A stretch of DNA of 64,000 bases from assembly GCF_021272385.1 (NCBI RefSeq), contig NZ_JAJSDZ010000007.1:124001-188000 (forward strand). The letters run 5' to 3'. Positions 40,701 through 55,791 of this stretch are shown piece by piece. A model generated the notes under the pieces. That model was not told the origin of the DNA, searched no databases, and was given only the letters and a program-made list of their open reading frames with translations. Position 1 is the first letter of the stretch. Each line of letters starts with the position of its first letter. Position numbers and translations under genes: made by a program. The stretch comes from Vibrio salinus. GTDB lineage: Bacteria > Pseudomonadota > Gammaproteobacteria > Enterobacterales > Vibrionaceae.

Positions 40701-41546
40701 GTGAATTTTTTTACAGAACATAAAATTCCTCTTGGTCACTGGATGGAATTTGTGGTCGACTGGTTAACAATCCATGCATCCGGATTTTTTGATGCCATTG
40801 CATTCACTCTTGAAAATTCCATCATGTTTCTTGTGAATGTATTTCAGTGGTTGCCACCAGCAGTTATCATCGCTCTGACTGCATTATTAGCATGGTGGTT
40901 ACACAGAAAAATATCCATGGTCATTTTTGTTGTTGCTTCATTACTCCTCATACTAAACCTTGGATACTGGCAAGAAATGCTTGAAACATTTGTGCTTGTT
41001 TTTTCAGCGACATCCATTTCTGTATTAGTTGGAGTACCTCTGGGTATTATGTCAGCCCACCGCCCATGGCTATACACAATGATGAGACCTATACTCGATC
41101 TAATGCAAACAGTGCCAACTTTTGTTTACTTAATACCAACACTTGTTCTATTTGGTTTAGGGGTTGTTCCAGGCCTGATATCAACCATTATTTTCGCCGT
41201 CCCAGCTCCAATTCGCCTGACGTATCTCGGTGTAAGACGAGTACCTGAAGAACTGGTAGAAGCTGGCAAAGCCTTTGGGGCAAGCAAGATGAAACTTCTT
41301 TTTAAAGTCGAATTACCGGCCGCAATGCCGAGCATTATGACAGGCGTTTCTCAATGCATTATGTTGTCATTATCGATGGTGGTCGTAGCCGCTTTAGTCG
41401 GAGCAGATGGTCTTGGAAAACCGGTTATCCGGGCATTAAATACGGTGAACATTTCACAGGGTTTTGAAGCAGGTTTAGCCATTGTTCTGGTCGCGATCAT
41501 TCTTGATCGTATGTGCAAAACACCCAGCCAAAATAAGGATCATTAA
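40701..41546 (+). CDS. choW: Choline ABC transporter permease
   Basis: The product has 281 residues and multiple membrane segments. The permease loop GASKMKLLFKVELPAAMPSIM is the EAA motif of the ProW/ChoW type, and it is preceded by VGVPLGIMSAH. It forms the membrane channel of the choXWV importer. The start is GTG 40701, and choV begins two bases after its stop. Confidence 0.93.
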   Translation: MNFFTEHKIPLGHWMEFVVDWLTIHASGFFDAIAFTLENSIMFLVNVFQWLPPAVIIALTALLAWWLHRKISMVIFVVASLLLILNLGYWQEMLETFVLVFSATSISVLVGVPLGIMSAHRPWLYTMMRPILDLMQTVPTFVYLIPTLVLFGLGVVPGLISTIIFAVPAPIRLTYLGVRRVPEELVEAGKAFGASKMKLLFKVELPAAMPSIMTGVSQCIMLSLSMVVVAALVGADGLGKPVIRALNTVNISQGFEAGLAIVLVAIILDRMCKTPSQNKDH

Positions 41547-41548
41547 TC

Positions 41549-42763
41549 ATGTCTGAACAAACAAATGCCATATCTATTGAAAATTTAGATGTTGTTTTTG
41601 GTGATAATCCGACTAGCGCTCTGAATTTACTGGATAATGGTAAATCCCGTCAGGAAATTATTGATGAAGCCGGCTTGGTGGTCGGTGTGAATAACGTTTC
41701 TCTGGATGTGAAAGAAGGGGAAATTTGTGTTCTGATGGGACTATCCGGCTCGGGAAAATCCAGTTTACTCAGAGCCGTTAATGGTCTAAACACCGTCTCC
41801 CGGGGTTCTTTAAAAATCAAAAATGGGGATGAACTCGTTGACGTTTCCGAATGTAATGATCACCTTCTGAGACATCTCCGTACTGAGCGGGTTTCAATGG
41901 TTTTTCAGAAATTTGCATTAATGCCCTGGCTGTCTGTTCTCGATAATGTCGCATTTGGCCTTGAGCTAAAAGGCGTACCACGCAAGCAAAGACGAACGCA
42001 GGCAAAAGAAAAACTGGATATGGTTGGTCTGGCTGACTGGGCAGAGCAGTTCCCTCATGAACTATCCGGTGGTATGCAGCAGCGGGTCGGTTTAGCCCGG
42101 GCCTTTGCAATGGATACAGACATTCTATTAATGGACGAACCGTTTTCTGCCTTAGACCCTCTTATTCGTGCACAACTTCAGGATGAATTGCTAGAGCTTC
42201 AGGCGAAGCTGAATAAAACCATTCTCTTCGTAAGCCATGATCTGGACGAAGCATTAAAAATTGGAACCAGAATTGCAATTATGGAATCAGGAAAACTGAT
42301 TCAACACGGTAAACCGGAAGAAATTGTTCTGAAACCAAAAACACAATATGTGCGAGATTTCGTTGCTCATACAAACCCTTTAAATGTACTTAAAGGCCGT
42401 TCTCTGATGAAACCAGCAAACGAGCTTATCCAGAAGAGTGAACGATGGCAACTATGTCAGGGATCCGATGTCTGGATTGAAAAAGAAAAGACAAATTGGA
42501 TAGTTTCCGGTGAGTCCTCCTTAAAACTCATTGACTATACAAAGAAATCCGTTGATGTCGGTGACTTATGCAAAAACACTATTGTGATTGCTTCTCCCGA
42601 TATTGATATGCGTGACGCTATTGAAATTCGCTACCATACCGGACACCCAATTATACTAATAGAAAATGGCATACTGGTTGGCACTCTCAGCGACGATAAT
42701 TTTTATCATGCTCTACTTGGTAAATATAACCAACCAGATAAGAAAGGCAAAAATGCGGCCTGA
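41549..42763 (+). CDS. choV: Choline ABC transporter ATPase
   Basis: The product has 404 residues. The ABC domain has Walker A MGLSGSGKSS near residue 65, the Q-loop region VFQKFALMPWLSVLDNVAFG, signature ELSGGMQQRVGLARAF and Walker B ILLMDEPFSALDPLI. The C-terminal region (about 300-390) includes a CBS-like domain, which in this family senses ionic strength and gates uptake under osmotic stress. It is the last gene of betI-betB-choXWV and is followed by a strong bidirectional hairpin. Confidence 0.94.
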   Translation: MSEQTNAISIENLDVVFGDNPTSALNLLDNGKSRQEIIDEAGLVVGVNNVSLDVKEGEICVLMGLSGSGKSSLLRAVNGLNTVSRGSLKIKNGDELVDVSECNDHLLRHLRTERVSMVFQKFALMPWLSVLDNVAFGLELKGVPRKQRRTQAKEKLDMVGLADWAEQFPHELSGGMQQRVGLARAFAMDTDILLMDEPFSALDPLIRAQLQDELLELQAKLNKTILFVSHDLDEALKIGTRIAIMESGKLIQHGKPEEIVLKPKTQYVRDFVAHTNPLNVLKGRSLMKPANELIQKSERWQLCQGSDVWIEKEKTNWIVSGESSLKLIDYTKKSVDVGDLCKNTIVIASPDIDMRDAIEIRYHTGHPIILIENGILVGTLSDDNFYHALLGKYNQPDKKGKNAA

Positions 42764-42795
42764 TTTATGAAAAAATCAGTTAAAAAATTTGAAAA

Positions 42796-42831
42796 CTAAC
42801 AATGTTTCATGTGAAACATTGTTAGTTTTTT
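42796..42831. terminator. Bidirectional terminator between choV and thiH
   Basis: A 14-bp stem (CTAACAATGTTTCA and its partner) closes on a two-base loop, with T6 after it on the plus strand and a weaker T-run on the minus strand. Its core TGTTTCATGTGAAACA (42803-42818) differs from parS at one position; terminator function is enough to explain it. Confidence 0.9.
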
Positions 42832-42839
42832 ATTAATAC

Positions 42840-43958
42840 CTAACCAGAGTATACAGACTCCCAATCTTTCCAGACGGTTTCTAACCCTTTCCCTTTCATT
42901 GATGCGATTACTTCAGGTGCACTTCTGTTATCGCTCACAGCAAATTGCTCCAGTTCAGGCGTATTATTCGCATAACCTCCGGGCTGGGTTTTTGAAGCTG
43001 CAGAAAGAGAAGTAATAGCAATAGGAACAACATTGTCCCGGAATATTGGAGATTCTCGCGTAGAAAGAGAAAGTTCCACCTCAGGATCGAATAGTCGATA
43101 GGCACAAATCAATTGTAATAATTGGGCATCAGTCATTATTGACTTTGGTTCTATCGAACCCGCACATGGTCTCAATCTGGGAAAAGAAATAGAATATCTT
43201 GATTGCCAATATCGCTTCTCTAAATAATTAAGATGTGCAGCTGTGAAGAAACAATCAGTACGCCAATCATCCAGACCGATAAGAGCCCCAATGCCAATTT
43301 TGTCTATACCAGCGTTCCCCAACCTATCCGGTGTTAACAAACGATACTCAAAATCCATCTTATGCCCTCTCAGATGATGCTTAGCATAAGTCACTCTGTT
43401 ATAGGTTTCCTGATAAACCATTACAGCATCAATACCTAAAGCTCTCAACTCTACATAATCTTCCTGACTAAGTGGCTGAACTTCCATTGCCAGATAATGA
43501 AAATGTTCTTTTATCATTGGTACTATTGCTCTAAAATAATCCATTCCTCCTTTTGCCTGATGCTCACCAGTCACCAAAAGCAAACTATCAAAGTTCATTT
43601 TTTTGATTGCTGCAATCTCAGTCATAATTTCCTCTTCCGAGAGTATTTTGCGCTTTATTCGATTACTCATCGAAAAGCCACAATAGGTGCAATCATTGGA
43701 ACAAAGATTTGATAAATAAAGCGGTATATACATAGATACCGTATTACCGAAACGCTGACGAGTCAGATAGCGAGCCTTTTGAGCTAACGGTTCAATGTAT
43801 TTTTCAGCAACCGGAGATATTAACGCTTTGAAATCTTCCAGAGTTAGCCGGGATTTTGTAAGAGCTCTTTGGACATCACGTTCAGTTTTAGAATAAATTG
43901 AGAGCCGGACATCATCCCAGTTATAATCATTTAATTGATCAACGAAACTCATATCCAT
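42840..43958 (-). CDS. thiH: 2-iminoacetate synthase ThiH
   Basis: This radical-SAM enzyme makes dehydroglycine (iminoacetate) from tyrosine for the thiazole ring, under anaerobic-type chemistry. The 372-residue product has the cluster motif C-x3-C-x2-C in NLCSNDCTYCGFSMSN near residue 86, followed by KILSEEEI. It is the last gene of thiCEFSGH, three bases after thiG. Use of ThiH rather than the oxygen-dependent ThiO is usual in Vibrio. Confidence 0.96.
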   Translation of the reverse strand: MDMSFVDQLNDYNWDDVRLSIYSKTERDVQRALTKSRLTLEDFKALISPVAEKYIEPLAQKARYLTRQRFGNTVSMYIPLYLSNLCSNDCTYCGFSMSNRIKRKILSEEEIMTEIAAIKKMNFDSLLLVTGEHQAKGGMDYFRAIVPMIKEHFHYLAMEVQPLSQEDYVELRALGIDAVMVYQETYNRVTYAKHHLRGHKMDFEYRLLTPDRLGNAGIDKIGIGALIGLDDWRTDCFFTAAHLNYLEKRYWQSRYSISFPRLRPCAGSIEPKSIMTDAQLLQLICAYRLFDPEVELSLSTRESPIFRDNVVPIAITSLSAASKTQPGGYANNTPELEQFAVSDNRSAPEVIASMKGKGLETVWKDWESVYSG

Positions 43959-43961
43959 CTC

Positions 43962-44729
43962 CTATAAATTATCAAGGAAAGAGGTCAGCGGACTGGAAGC
44001 CTGAGCATAATCACCGCTTTGGGCAAGACCCGATTCAAAAGCTAACCGGCCACATTCAACGGCTTGTTTAAAAGCAGCTGCCATTTGAGTTGGGTTATTC
44101 GCTGCCGCAATTGCCGTATTAACCAAAACAGCATCGGCGCCTAATTCCATAGCCTGAGCCGCCTGAGATGGATTGCCAATGCCAGCGTCGACAACGACGG
44201 GAACCTTAGCCTGGTCAATAATGATTTTAAGAAATTCGAGAGAAGCCAATCCCTTATTTGAACCGATTGGTGCACCTAAAGGCATAACAGCTGCACACCC
44301 AACCTCCTCAAGCCGCTTACAGAGAACCGGATCAGCGTGACAGTATGGCAATACGACAAAACCATCTTTGACCAGTTGTTCCGCTGCCGTAAGCGTCTCA
44401 ATTGGGTCTGGCATTAAATACTTAGGATCCGGATGAATTTCCAATTTTATCCAATTCGTTTGTAGTGCTTCCCTCGCAAGATGTGAGGCAAAAATCGCAT
44501 CTTGTGCATTTTTAGCTCCAGAAGTATTTGGTAATAAATTTAAGTTGTGAGTCATCAAAGGCGCTAAAATATCATCATCTTTATTATTTGCATCAACACG
44601 CTTTAACGCCATAGTAACCAGTTCTGAGCCACTGGCCAAAATGGCTTCAATCATTCGCTCTCGATTTGAAAATTTTCCCGAACCAGTGAATAGCCTCGAA
44701 TCGAAAATTTTATCAGCTATCTGTAACAT
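43962..44729 (-). CDS. thiG: Thiazole synthase ThiG
   Basis: It forms the thiazole phosphate from deoxyxylulose phosphate, iminoacetate and ThiS thiocarboxylate. The 255-residue TIM barrel has [10 protein letters not shown] at the start, the catalytic lysine region VTMALKRVD near residue 43, and [20 protein letters not shown] near 183. It works in a complex with ThiH and lies six bases from thiS. Confidence 0.97.
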   Translation of the reverse strand: MLQIADKIFDSRLFTGSGKFSNRERMIEAILASGSELVTMALKRVDANNKDDDILAPLMTHNLNLLPNTSGAKNAQDAIFASHLAREALQTNWIKLEIHPDPKYLMPDPIETLTAAEQLVKDGFVVLPYCHADPVLCKRLEEVGCAAVMPLGAPIGSNKGLASLEFLKIIIDQAKVPVVVDAGIGNPSQAAQAMELGADAVLVNTAIAAANNPTQMAAAFKQAVECGRLAFESGLAQSGDYAQASSPLTSFLDNL

Positions 44730-44734
44730 GTCTG

Positions 44735-44941
44735 TCAGCCTCCTGCTATAGCTTGAAATAATGAAATCTGGTCGCCACTATTTAACTGATAAGACGGCCA
44801 TTGGCTTTTAGGGATAATGGTATTATTGATAGAAACAACACACCCAACATCGGGAAGCGCCAGTGTTTCCACCAGAGCAGATAGTGTCATACGATGATTA
44901 AACACCTGACGCTGGTCATTAATGAATATCTCAAGATTCAT
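44735..44941 (-). CDS. thiS: Sulfur carrier protein ThiS
   Basis: The product has 68 residues with a ubiquitin-like fold and the required Gly-Gly C-terminus (FQAIAGG), which is adenylated by ThiF and then carries sulfur as a thiocarboxylate. It overlaps the end of thiF by 11 bases. Confidence 0.96.
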   Translation of the reverse strand: MNLEIFINDQRQVFNHRMTLSALVETLALPDVGCVVSINNTIIPKSQWPSYQLNSGDQISLFQAIAGG

Positions 44942-45722
44942 GGCTTCTCTGCTCCTTTCCGCAAACAGGGCATTCAGGATCTTTCGTTATTAATAAATAA
45001 TCGGAAGTCAACGAACGACCATTAAAAATTAATAGCTTATGAGTGGATTGGGGAGAACCTGGTGCGGAAAGCTTAAGCAATCCTTTTATCGTTTCCAGAG
45101 CCTGTAACGATGCTATCACCCCGACTGTAGGGCCTAATACACCTCGAGAAGAACAATTAGCATTCACATCGGATTCTTCAGAATAGACGCACCGATAACA
45201 AGCTGTTCCTTCAGAATAACTGTACACGGAAAACTGACCATCAAATCCATTAGCCGCACCTGAAACCAACATTGTTTTATGGTGGAAACAAATTTTGTTT
45301 ATTAACTGTCGGGTAGAGAAGTTATCGGTACAGTCAACAACAATATCGGCCATCATGACTTCTAGACTTAATTGCTCTTCTGAAAGTCGGTGATCAATAG
45401 CCCGAACTCGAACATTAGGATTAATGCTAGCAAGTTGACTTTTCATTGCTACAGCTTTGTTTTCTCCAATGTCATTGGCACGAAAAACAACTTGCCGATG
45501 AAGATTAGAAATAGAAACCTCATCATCATCAACAATAACTAATGAACCAACTCCTGCACCGGACAAATATGGTGTGACAACAGAAGCAAGTCCACCGCAA
45601 CCAATGATAAGAACCCGACTTAGGGCCAATTTTAATTGACCCTCTTCACCTACTTCGGGTAATGCCACTTGTCTTTGATACCTCAGAAAGTCAGAGTCGC
45701 TTAAAGTATTCACCCGACACAC
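44931..45722 (-). CDS. thiF: ThiS adenylyltransferase ThiF
   Basis: This E1-like enzyme adenylates the C-terminus of ThiS. The 263-residue product has the ATP loop IIGCGGLASVV near residue 39, the arginine finger region DEVSISNLHRQVVF, and VDCTDNFSTRQLIN. The zinc Cys pairs are CYRC near 171 and CPVC near 253. MoeB is a relative, but the neighbours thiS and thiE decide. It overlaps thiE by 13 bases. Confidence 0.95.
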   Translation of the reverse strand: MCRVNTLSDSDFLRYQRQVALPEVGEEGQLKLALSRVLIIGCGGLASVVTPYLSGAGVGSLVIVDDDEVSISNLHRQVVFRANDIGENKAVAMKSQLASINPNVRVRAIDHRLSEEQLSLEVMMADIVVDCTDNFSTRQLINKICFHHKTMLVSGAANGFDGQFSVYSYSEGTACYRCVYSEESDVNANCSSRGVLGPTVGVIASLQALETIKGLLKLSAPGSPQSTHKLLIFNGRSLTSDYLLITKDPECPVCGKEQRSHES

Positions 45723-46957
45723 TCCTCAGATTTTCTGCAATCAAAAAGCGATTTGAATTGTTCAACTACCAGAGGTAAATCTTTAGCCTGAGTAATAGCT
45801 CTGACAACAGCTATTGAATTAACACCTGTCTTAATAACTTGTTTACAATTGTTCAAATCTATTCCACCAATCGCCACCGTCGGTATGGGATTTTTTATTT
45901 CCGCAATCGAATCGATCAATTTCTGATACATCTCCAATCGGATTACACCCTGCGGTTGAGAAGGCATAGATTTCGTTGTTGTCGGGAAAATATGCCCTAA
46001 TGCTATATAGGATGGTGAAATAGCTTCTGCCGTAAGAATCTCATAATAGCCATGAGTCGATACTCCCAAGCGTAATTTGGATTCTCTTATCCAATCCAAA
46101 TCGGCAATGGTGATGTCTTCTTGTCCCAAATGCACCCCATACGCATTACTGTCAATCGCTTCTTCCCAGTGATCATTAATAAAGAGTTGTGCACCCGTTT
46201 CCTTTGCTAAGTCACTAACTAACTTAATTTGTTCCCTCAAATCCTGATGCGTTCGATCTTTAATCCTTAGCTGAACCGTATCAATTCCAGACATCGCAAC
46301 CAGTTTTTCAACCCATTGGAATGAATCAACAACGGGATACAAGCCCATTTTATCTGACTCAATATTCAGAAATGGTTGAACTTCACTAGCGGGCTTATTA
46401 ATAATGGAGGGAAACTTTTGGATATTATCAGGCCATGTTCCACGTGAAACATTCATTGCTGCCCGGGCCACAGTGAGAGAATCATCAAATGAAAATTCAT
46501 AGGCCAATAACAAAACAAGCCAGGATAAGTGCTCAACAGGTTCGACAACATTAAGAGGCAAATCCCGACTGTACAATGTTCTTAACTTGCCACAGCAATC
46601 CAGCCAGGAATCAGACGGTTGAAAAATATCAACGTTACCAATGCAAACAGAAGCGGTTAATGGACGGGATAATAAATCGCAAGAGACAAAACCTTGAGTA
46701 TAGTTTATAGAATGATGCAGCTTTCTGGAGCCAATATCAGCTCCAGAACTTTTCGAAAATAACCACGGATGTTCATCGAGATATACATCAAAGCCCAAAT
46801 GATAAGAATCAGAAAACTGAATATTCAATGCTAGTTGTTCCCACGTTCGCAGTTCAATACAAACCTCTTCCAAGGTCGAACGAAAAACAGAATCCAGTAT
46901 TCTCTGCAAGGTGCTCATAAGCGCCTTTTCTTTTTCCGGCAACCAAATTGTTATCAT
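45710..46957 (-). CDS. thiE: Thiamine phosphate synthase ThiE with N-terminal extension
   Basis: It couples HMP pyrophosphate with thiazole phosphate to give thiamine phosphate. The catalytic TIM barrel occupies about residues 200-400: TVQLRIKDR, FINDHWEEA, GVHLGQEDI, GVSTHG, and the phosphate loop VAIGGI. The first about 195 residues have no motif I recognise; long ThiE proteins of over 400 residues are normal in Vibrio. The ATG at 46957 overlaps no upstream gene and has GAGG; an internal ATG at 46918 (MSTLQRIL) is an alternative. A perfect parS sequence lies inside this gene at 46436. Confidence 0.93.
   Translation of the reverse strand: MITIWLPEKEKALMSTLQRILDSVFRSTLEEVCIELRTWEQLALNIQFSDSYHLGFDVYLDEHPWLFSKSSGADIGSRKLHHSINYTQGFVSCDLLSRPLTASVCIGNVDIFQPSDSWLDCCGKLRTLYSRDLPLNVVEPVEHLSWLVLLLAYEFSFDDSLTVARAAMNVSRGTWPDNIQKFPSIINKPASEVQPFLNIESDKMGLYPVVDSFQWVEKLVAMSGIDTVQLRIKDRTHQDLREQIKLVSDLAKETGAQLFINDHWEEAIDSNAYGVHLGQEDITIADLDWIRESKLRLGVSTHGYYEILTAEAISPSYIALGHIFPTTTKSMPSQPQGVIRLEMYQKLIDSIAEIKNPIPTVAIGGIDLNNCKQVIKTGVNSIAVVRAITQAKDLPLVVEQFKSLFDCRKSEECVG
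46436..46451. promoter_or_regulatory. parS site inside thiE
   Basis: TGTTCCACGTGAAACA is a complete match to the chromosomal parS consensus TGTTnCACGTGAAACA. It lies in coding sequence, in the part encoding the N-terminal extension of ThiE, and so is held both by coding and possibly by centromere function. A second parS-like site lies 28 kb away at 18042. Confidence 0.85.
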
Positions 46958-46959
46958 AT

Positions 46960-48921
<1,962 letters not shown>

Positions 48922-48990
48922 TTAATGCACGTGAGAGGAAGGACGAATGATACTCAAAAAATGAGGCAATAATTAGATACATTATTGAAT

Positions 48991-49078
48991 GTCTTCTCTG
49001 TTCCCTTCGCAGGTTTTAACCTGATCAGGTTCAACGGATCCCGAATTAACGGTCTCAGCCAAATGGCACTCCGACAAG
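48991..49078 (-). promoter_or_regulatory. TPP riboswitch (THI box) of the thi operon
   Basis: The minus strand carries the conserved thi-box parts in order: GGCTGAGACC, TTGAACCTGATCAGGTT and GCGAAGGGAA, closed by pairing ends. This is the TPP-sensing aptamer; in Gram-negatives it usually hides the thiC ribosome site when TPP is bound. A TATAAT -10 lies just upstream at 49086-49091, with TTGCTA as a possible -35 eighteen bases before it. Confidence 0.96.
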
Positions 49079-49132
49079 TGAAGATATTATAGAAAAAGCT
49101 ATTATCAAATAGCAATGAGAAAATAATTTTAT

Positions 49133-49516
49133 TTAAGCTTTTGTGATCAGTTGAAAACCAACCCAGGCAGCCGTAATGCTCAGAGCAACGTTCAATAAAA
49201 TATTGATTCCCATCTTAAGGAAAGCCCCTTGATCTAACAGTAAAACATTATCCATAGAGAACGTAGAAAAAGTTGTCAAAGCCCCCAAAAAGCCTAATCC
49301 TATCAATTGTCTCCAAGGCTCAGCAGATAAAATCTGTCCCTGAAATGCAGCAACCAACAATCCCATTATGAATGAGCCCAGAACGTTTACCGTAAGAGTT
49401 CCATAAGGAAAACCTCGTCCAAATAAAAAAACACACAACTCAGAAATTAAATATCGAGAACAAGCACCAAATGCCCCACCGACAGCAATAAACCCAAGAA
49501 TTGAAAATTGACCCAC
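49133..49516 (-). CDS. crcB: Fluoride channel CrcB/Fluc
   Basis: The product has 127 residues and four membrane segments. It shows the Fluc motifs GGAFGACSRY near residue 13, TLTVNVLGSFIMG near 41 (pore Asn) and TTFSTFSMD near 79 (pore phenylalanines). It exports fluoride as a dual-topology dimer. The start is GTG 49516 behind GGGGGAG. No fluoride riboswitch is visible in the 49517-49740 gap, which has no other gene. Confidence 0.95.
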   Translation of the reverse strand: MGQFSILGFIAVGGAFGACSRYLISELCVFLFGRGFPYGTLTVNVLGSFIMGLLVAAFQGQILSAEPWRQLIGLGFLGALTTFSTFSMDNVLLLDQGAFLKMGINILLNVALSITAAWVGFQLITKA

Positions 49517-49740
49517 AATTTCTCCCCCATAAAAGCATTTGGTCAGAAAAATAATCGAAGGAAATCCGGTTCATTTATACAAATAAATTAAAAGTTACAG
49601 GAGTCACTTTTAACAAAAGGTAACGACAAATAGCTTCAGATGACCAATGATCTTCAGCCCAAATTTCCTATTCAATACAAAAACCAAGACTATATTATAC
49701 CAGTCCAGGCAATTAACGAATAATTTCTGTGAAACAGATC

Positions 49741-49770
49741 AAAAAAAAGCCTTAGTTTCTCAACTAAGGC
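49741..49770 (-). terminator. rrn operon terminator
   Basis: GCCTTAGTT and AACTAAGGC form a 9-bp stem around four bases, followed on the minus strand by T8. It ends the rrn transcript after tRNA-Trp. Confidence 0.95.
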
Positions 49771-49781
49771 TTCAATAAGGA

Positions 49782-49858
<77 letters not shown>

Positions 49859-49904
49859 TCATAAATAAAATACCCCGGCACAATGGCCAGGGCTTAAAAT
49901 CAAG

Positions 49905-49981
49905 TGGCGGAGCGGACGGGACTCGAACCCGCGACCCCCGGCGTGACAGGCCGGTATTCTAACCAACTGAACTACCGCTCC
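49905..49981 (-). tRNA. tRNA-Asp (GTC)
   Basis: The cloverleaf starts GGAGCGGTAGTTCAGTTGG, with anticodon GTC in CCTGTCACG, T-arm GGTTCGAGTCC and encoded CCA. It is downstream of 5S in the rrn transcript. Confidence 0.97.
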
Positions 49982-50040
49982 GCATTGGCTAGCTAAGTGC
50001 TAATCAGTGTCATCAGAATCTCTGATAACAGAAAATAAAA

Positions 50041-50158
50041 GCCTGGCGATGTCCTACTCTCACATGGGGAAACCCCACACTACCATCGGCGCTAATTCGT
50101 TTCACTTCTGAGTTCGGCATGGGATCAGGTGGGTCCAAATCGCTATGGCCGCCAGGCA
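50041..50158 (-). rRNA. rrf: 5S ribosomal RNA
   Basis: The RNA begins TGCCTGGCGGCCATAGCG and ends in the pairing GTCGCCAGGC-type end; length about 118. It has the conserved 5S arms, with CCCACCTGATCCCATGCCG inside. It follows 23S and precedes tRNA-Asp. Confidence 0.97.
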
Positions 50159-50242
50159 AATTCGTTAATTCAGAAAGCTGTCTTATTCTCAACCCACAAT
50201 CAAGATTCTCTCTTGAGTCCGCCAAAACCTCTTCGGTGTTGT

Positions 50243-53132
<2,890 letters not shown>

Positions 53133-53333
53133 ATACAACCCGAAAAAGTTTCGGAATGTGGTCTTGTCACCAAGATTTGTCTGCCATTTTTATACATGCG
53201 GCAGACTATGATATTGCCGGACTCAATTTCCAAGAACACTTGATTGTGTTGGTCTTTCTTATACAAGAAAGTATTGAGAACTTTTACAAACAATTTTGTT
53301 TAAAAACAAAACTGCTTTGTCAGCTTTCCAAAT

Positions 53334-53344
53334 TGTTAAAGAGC
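53334..53344 (-). promoter_or_regulatory. boxA in the 16S-23S spacer
   Basis: The minus strand reads GCTCTTTAACA, the boxA antitermination signal for the Nus complex, about 200 bases upstream of 23S. Confidence 0.8.
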
Positions 53345-53409
53345 GTGATTCATAAAGAACCATGTTTAACCATTCTCTTCCTATTCATAAAGAAAAGAAC
53401 ACTTAAAGA

Positions 53410-53485
53410 TGGTGGGCGATACCGGGTTCGAACCAGTGACCCCCTGCTTGTAAGGCAGGTGCTCTCCCAACTGAGCTAATCGCCC
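53410..53485 (-). tRNA. tRNA-Val (TAC)
   Basis: The cloverleaf starts GGGCGATTAGCTCAGTTGGG, with anticodon TAC in GCCTTACAAGC and encoded CCA. It is the fourth tRNA of the 16S-23S spacer. Confidence 0.97.
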
Positions 53486-53496
53486 ATTTTAAGTTA

Positions 53497-53572
53497 TGGT
53501 GGAGCTATGCGGGATCGAACCGCAGACCTCCTGCGTGCAAGGCAGGCGCTCTCCCAGCTGAGCTATAGCCCC
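53497..53572 (-). tRNA. tRNA-Ala (TGC)
   Basis: The cloverleaf starts GGGGCTATAGCTCAGCTGGG, with anticodon TGC in GCCTTGCACGC and encoded CCA. It is the third spacer tRNA. Confidence 0.97.
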
Positions 53573-53584
53573 AGAACTTATGAA

Positions 53585-53660
53585 TGGTGGGTCGTACAGG
53601 ATTCGAACCTGTGACCAATTGATTAAAAGTCAACTGCTCTACCAACTGAGCTAACGACCC
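53585..53660 (-). tRNA. tRNA-Lys (TTT)
   Basis: The cloverleaf starts GGGTCGTTAGCTCAGTTGGT, with anticodon TTT in GACTTTTAATC and encoded CCA. It is the second spacer tRNA. Confidence 0.97.
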
Positions 53661-53662
53661 AA

Positions 53663-53738
53663 TGGTATCCCGTAGGGGAGTCGAACCCCTGTTACCGCCG
53701 TGAAAGGGCGGTGTCCTAGGCCTCTAGACGAACGGGAC
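53663..53738 (-). tRNA. tRNA-Glu (TTC)
   Basis: The cloverleaf starts GTCCCGTTCGTCTAGAGGCC, with anticodon TTC in CCCTTTCACGG and encoded CCA. It is the first spacer tRNA. The Glu-Lys-Ala-Val spacer is typical of Vibrio. Confidence 0.97.
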
Positions 53739-53806
53739 ACTAAGATACTCTTAAACGACATAAACCTTTCAATCTGTGTGAACACTCGACAATAACCATC
53801 ATCGTG

Positions 53807-55348
<1,542 letters not shown>

Positions 55349-55547
55349 AAGTTTTTTGATGCCTTAGCATCGGCTCAATGAATACTGATAACATGCACTA
55401 CTTTATTAAAAGTAATGTTATGTTGAATTGACTGTGCCAAACATTCATTCTAAAAAGAATTCCTGTTCGTTTTGGTCACTCGTATCATTGATAAAATCTT
55501 TTGGATGTTTATCCGACGAGTGCCCACACAGATTGATAGGTTTATAT

Positions 55548-55558
55548 TGTTAAAGAGC
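55548..55558 (-). promoter_or_regulatory. boxA of the rrn leader
   Basis: The minus strand reads GCTCTTTAACA in the leader before 16S, the antitermination signal also seen in the 16S-23S spacer. Confidence 0.8.
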
Positions 55559-55593
55559 TTTTTGCTTCGAGTATCACTCGAAAACGGAGGGCT

Positions 55594-55621
55594 ATTCTAT
55601 CTATTTAAAAAGCCGTGTCAA
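55594..55621 (-). promoter_or_regulatory. rrn promoter P2
   Basis: TTGACA, a 16-base spacer and TAGAAT on the minus strand, followed by GCCCTCCG, lie about 245 bases upstream of 16S. Confidence 0.8.
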
Positions 55622-55704
55622 ATACTTTTTTCAAATATCTAATGACAGAAAAGACTCCGATTCTGACATCAACTTTAACGTCGAATACAGTATCAGCGGG
55701 AGGC

Positions 55705-55732
55705 ATTATAGATAGGCAATATAAATTGACAA
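55705..55732 (-). promoter_or_regulatory. rrn promoter P1
   Basis: TTGTCA, a 16-base spacer and TATAAT are followed by the GC-rich discriminator GCCTCCCGC, the mark of stringently controlled rRNA promoters. An AT-rich stretch upstream could act as an UP element. It lies 60 bases after the hemG stop. Confidence 0.82.
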
Positions 55733-55791
55733 CTTTTTTATTCGCTTTTACTCCAAATTCTCAAAAATAGTGGTCAGGTCTATGGTTTTAT

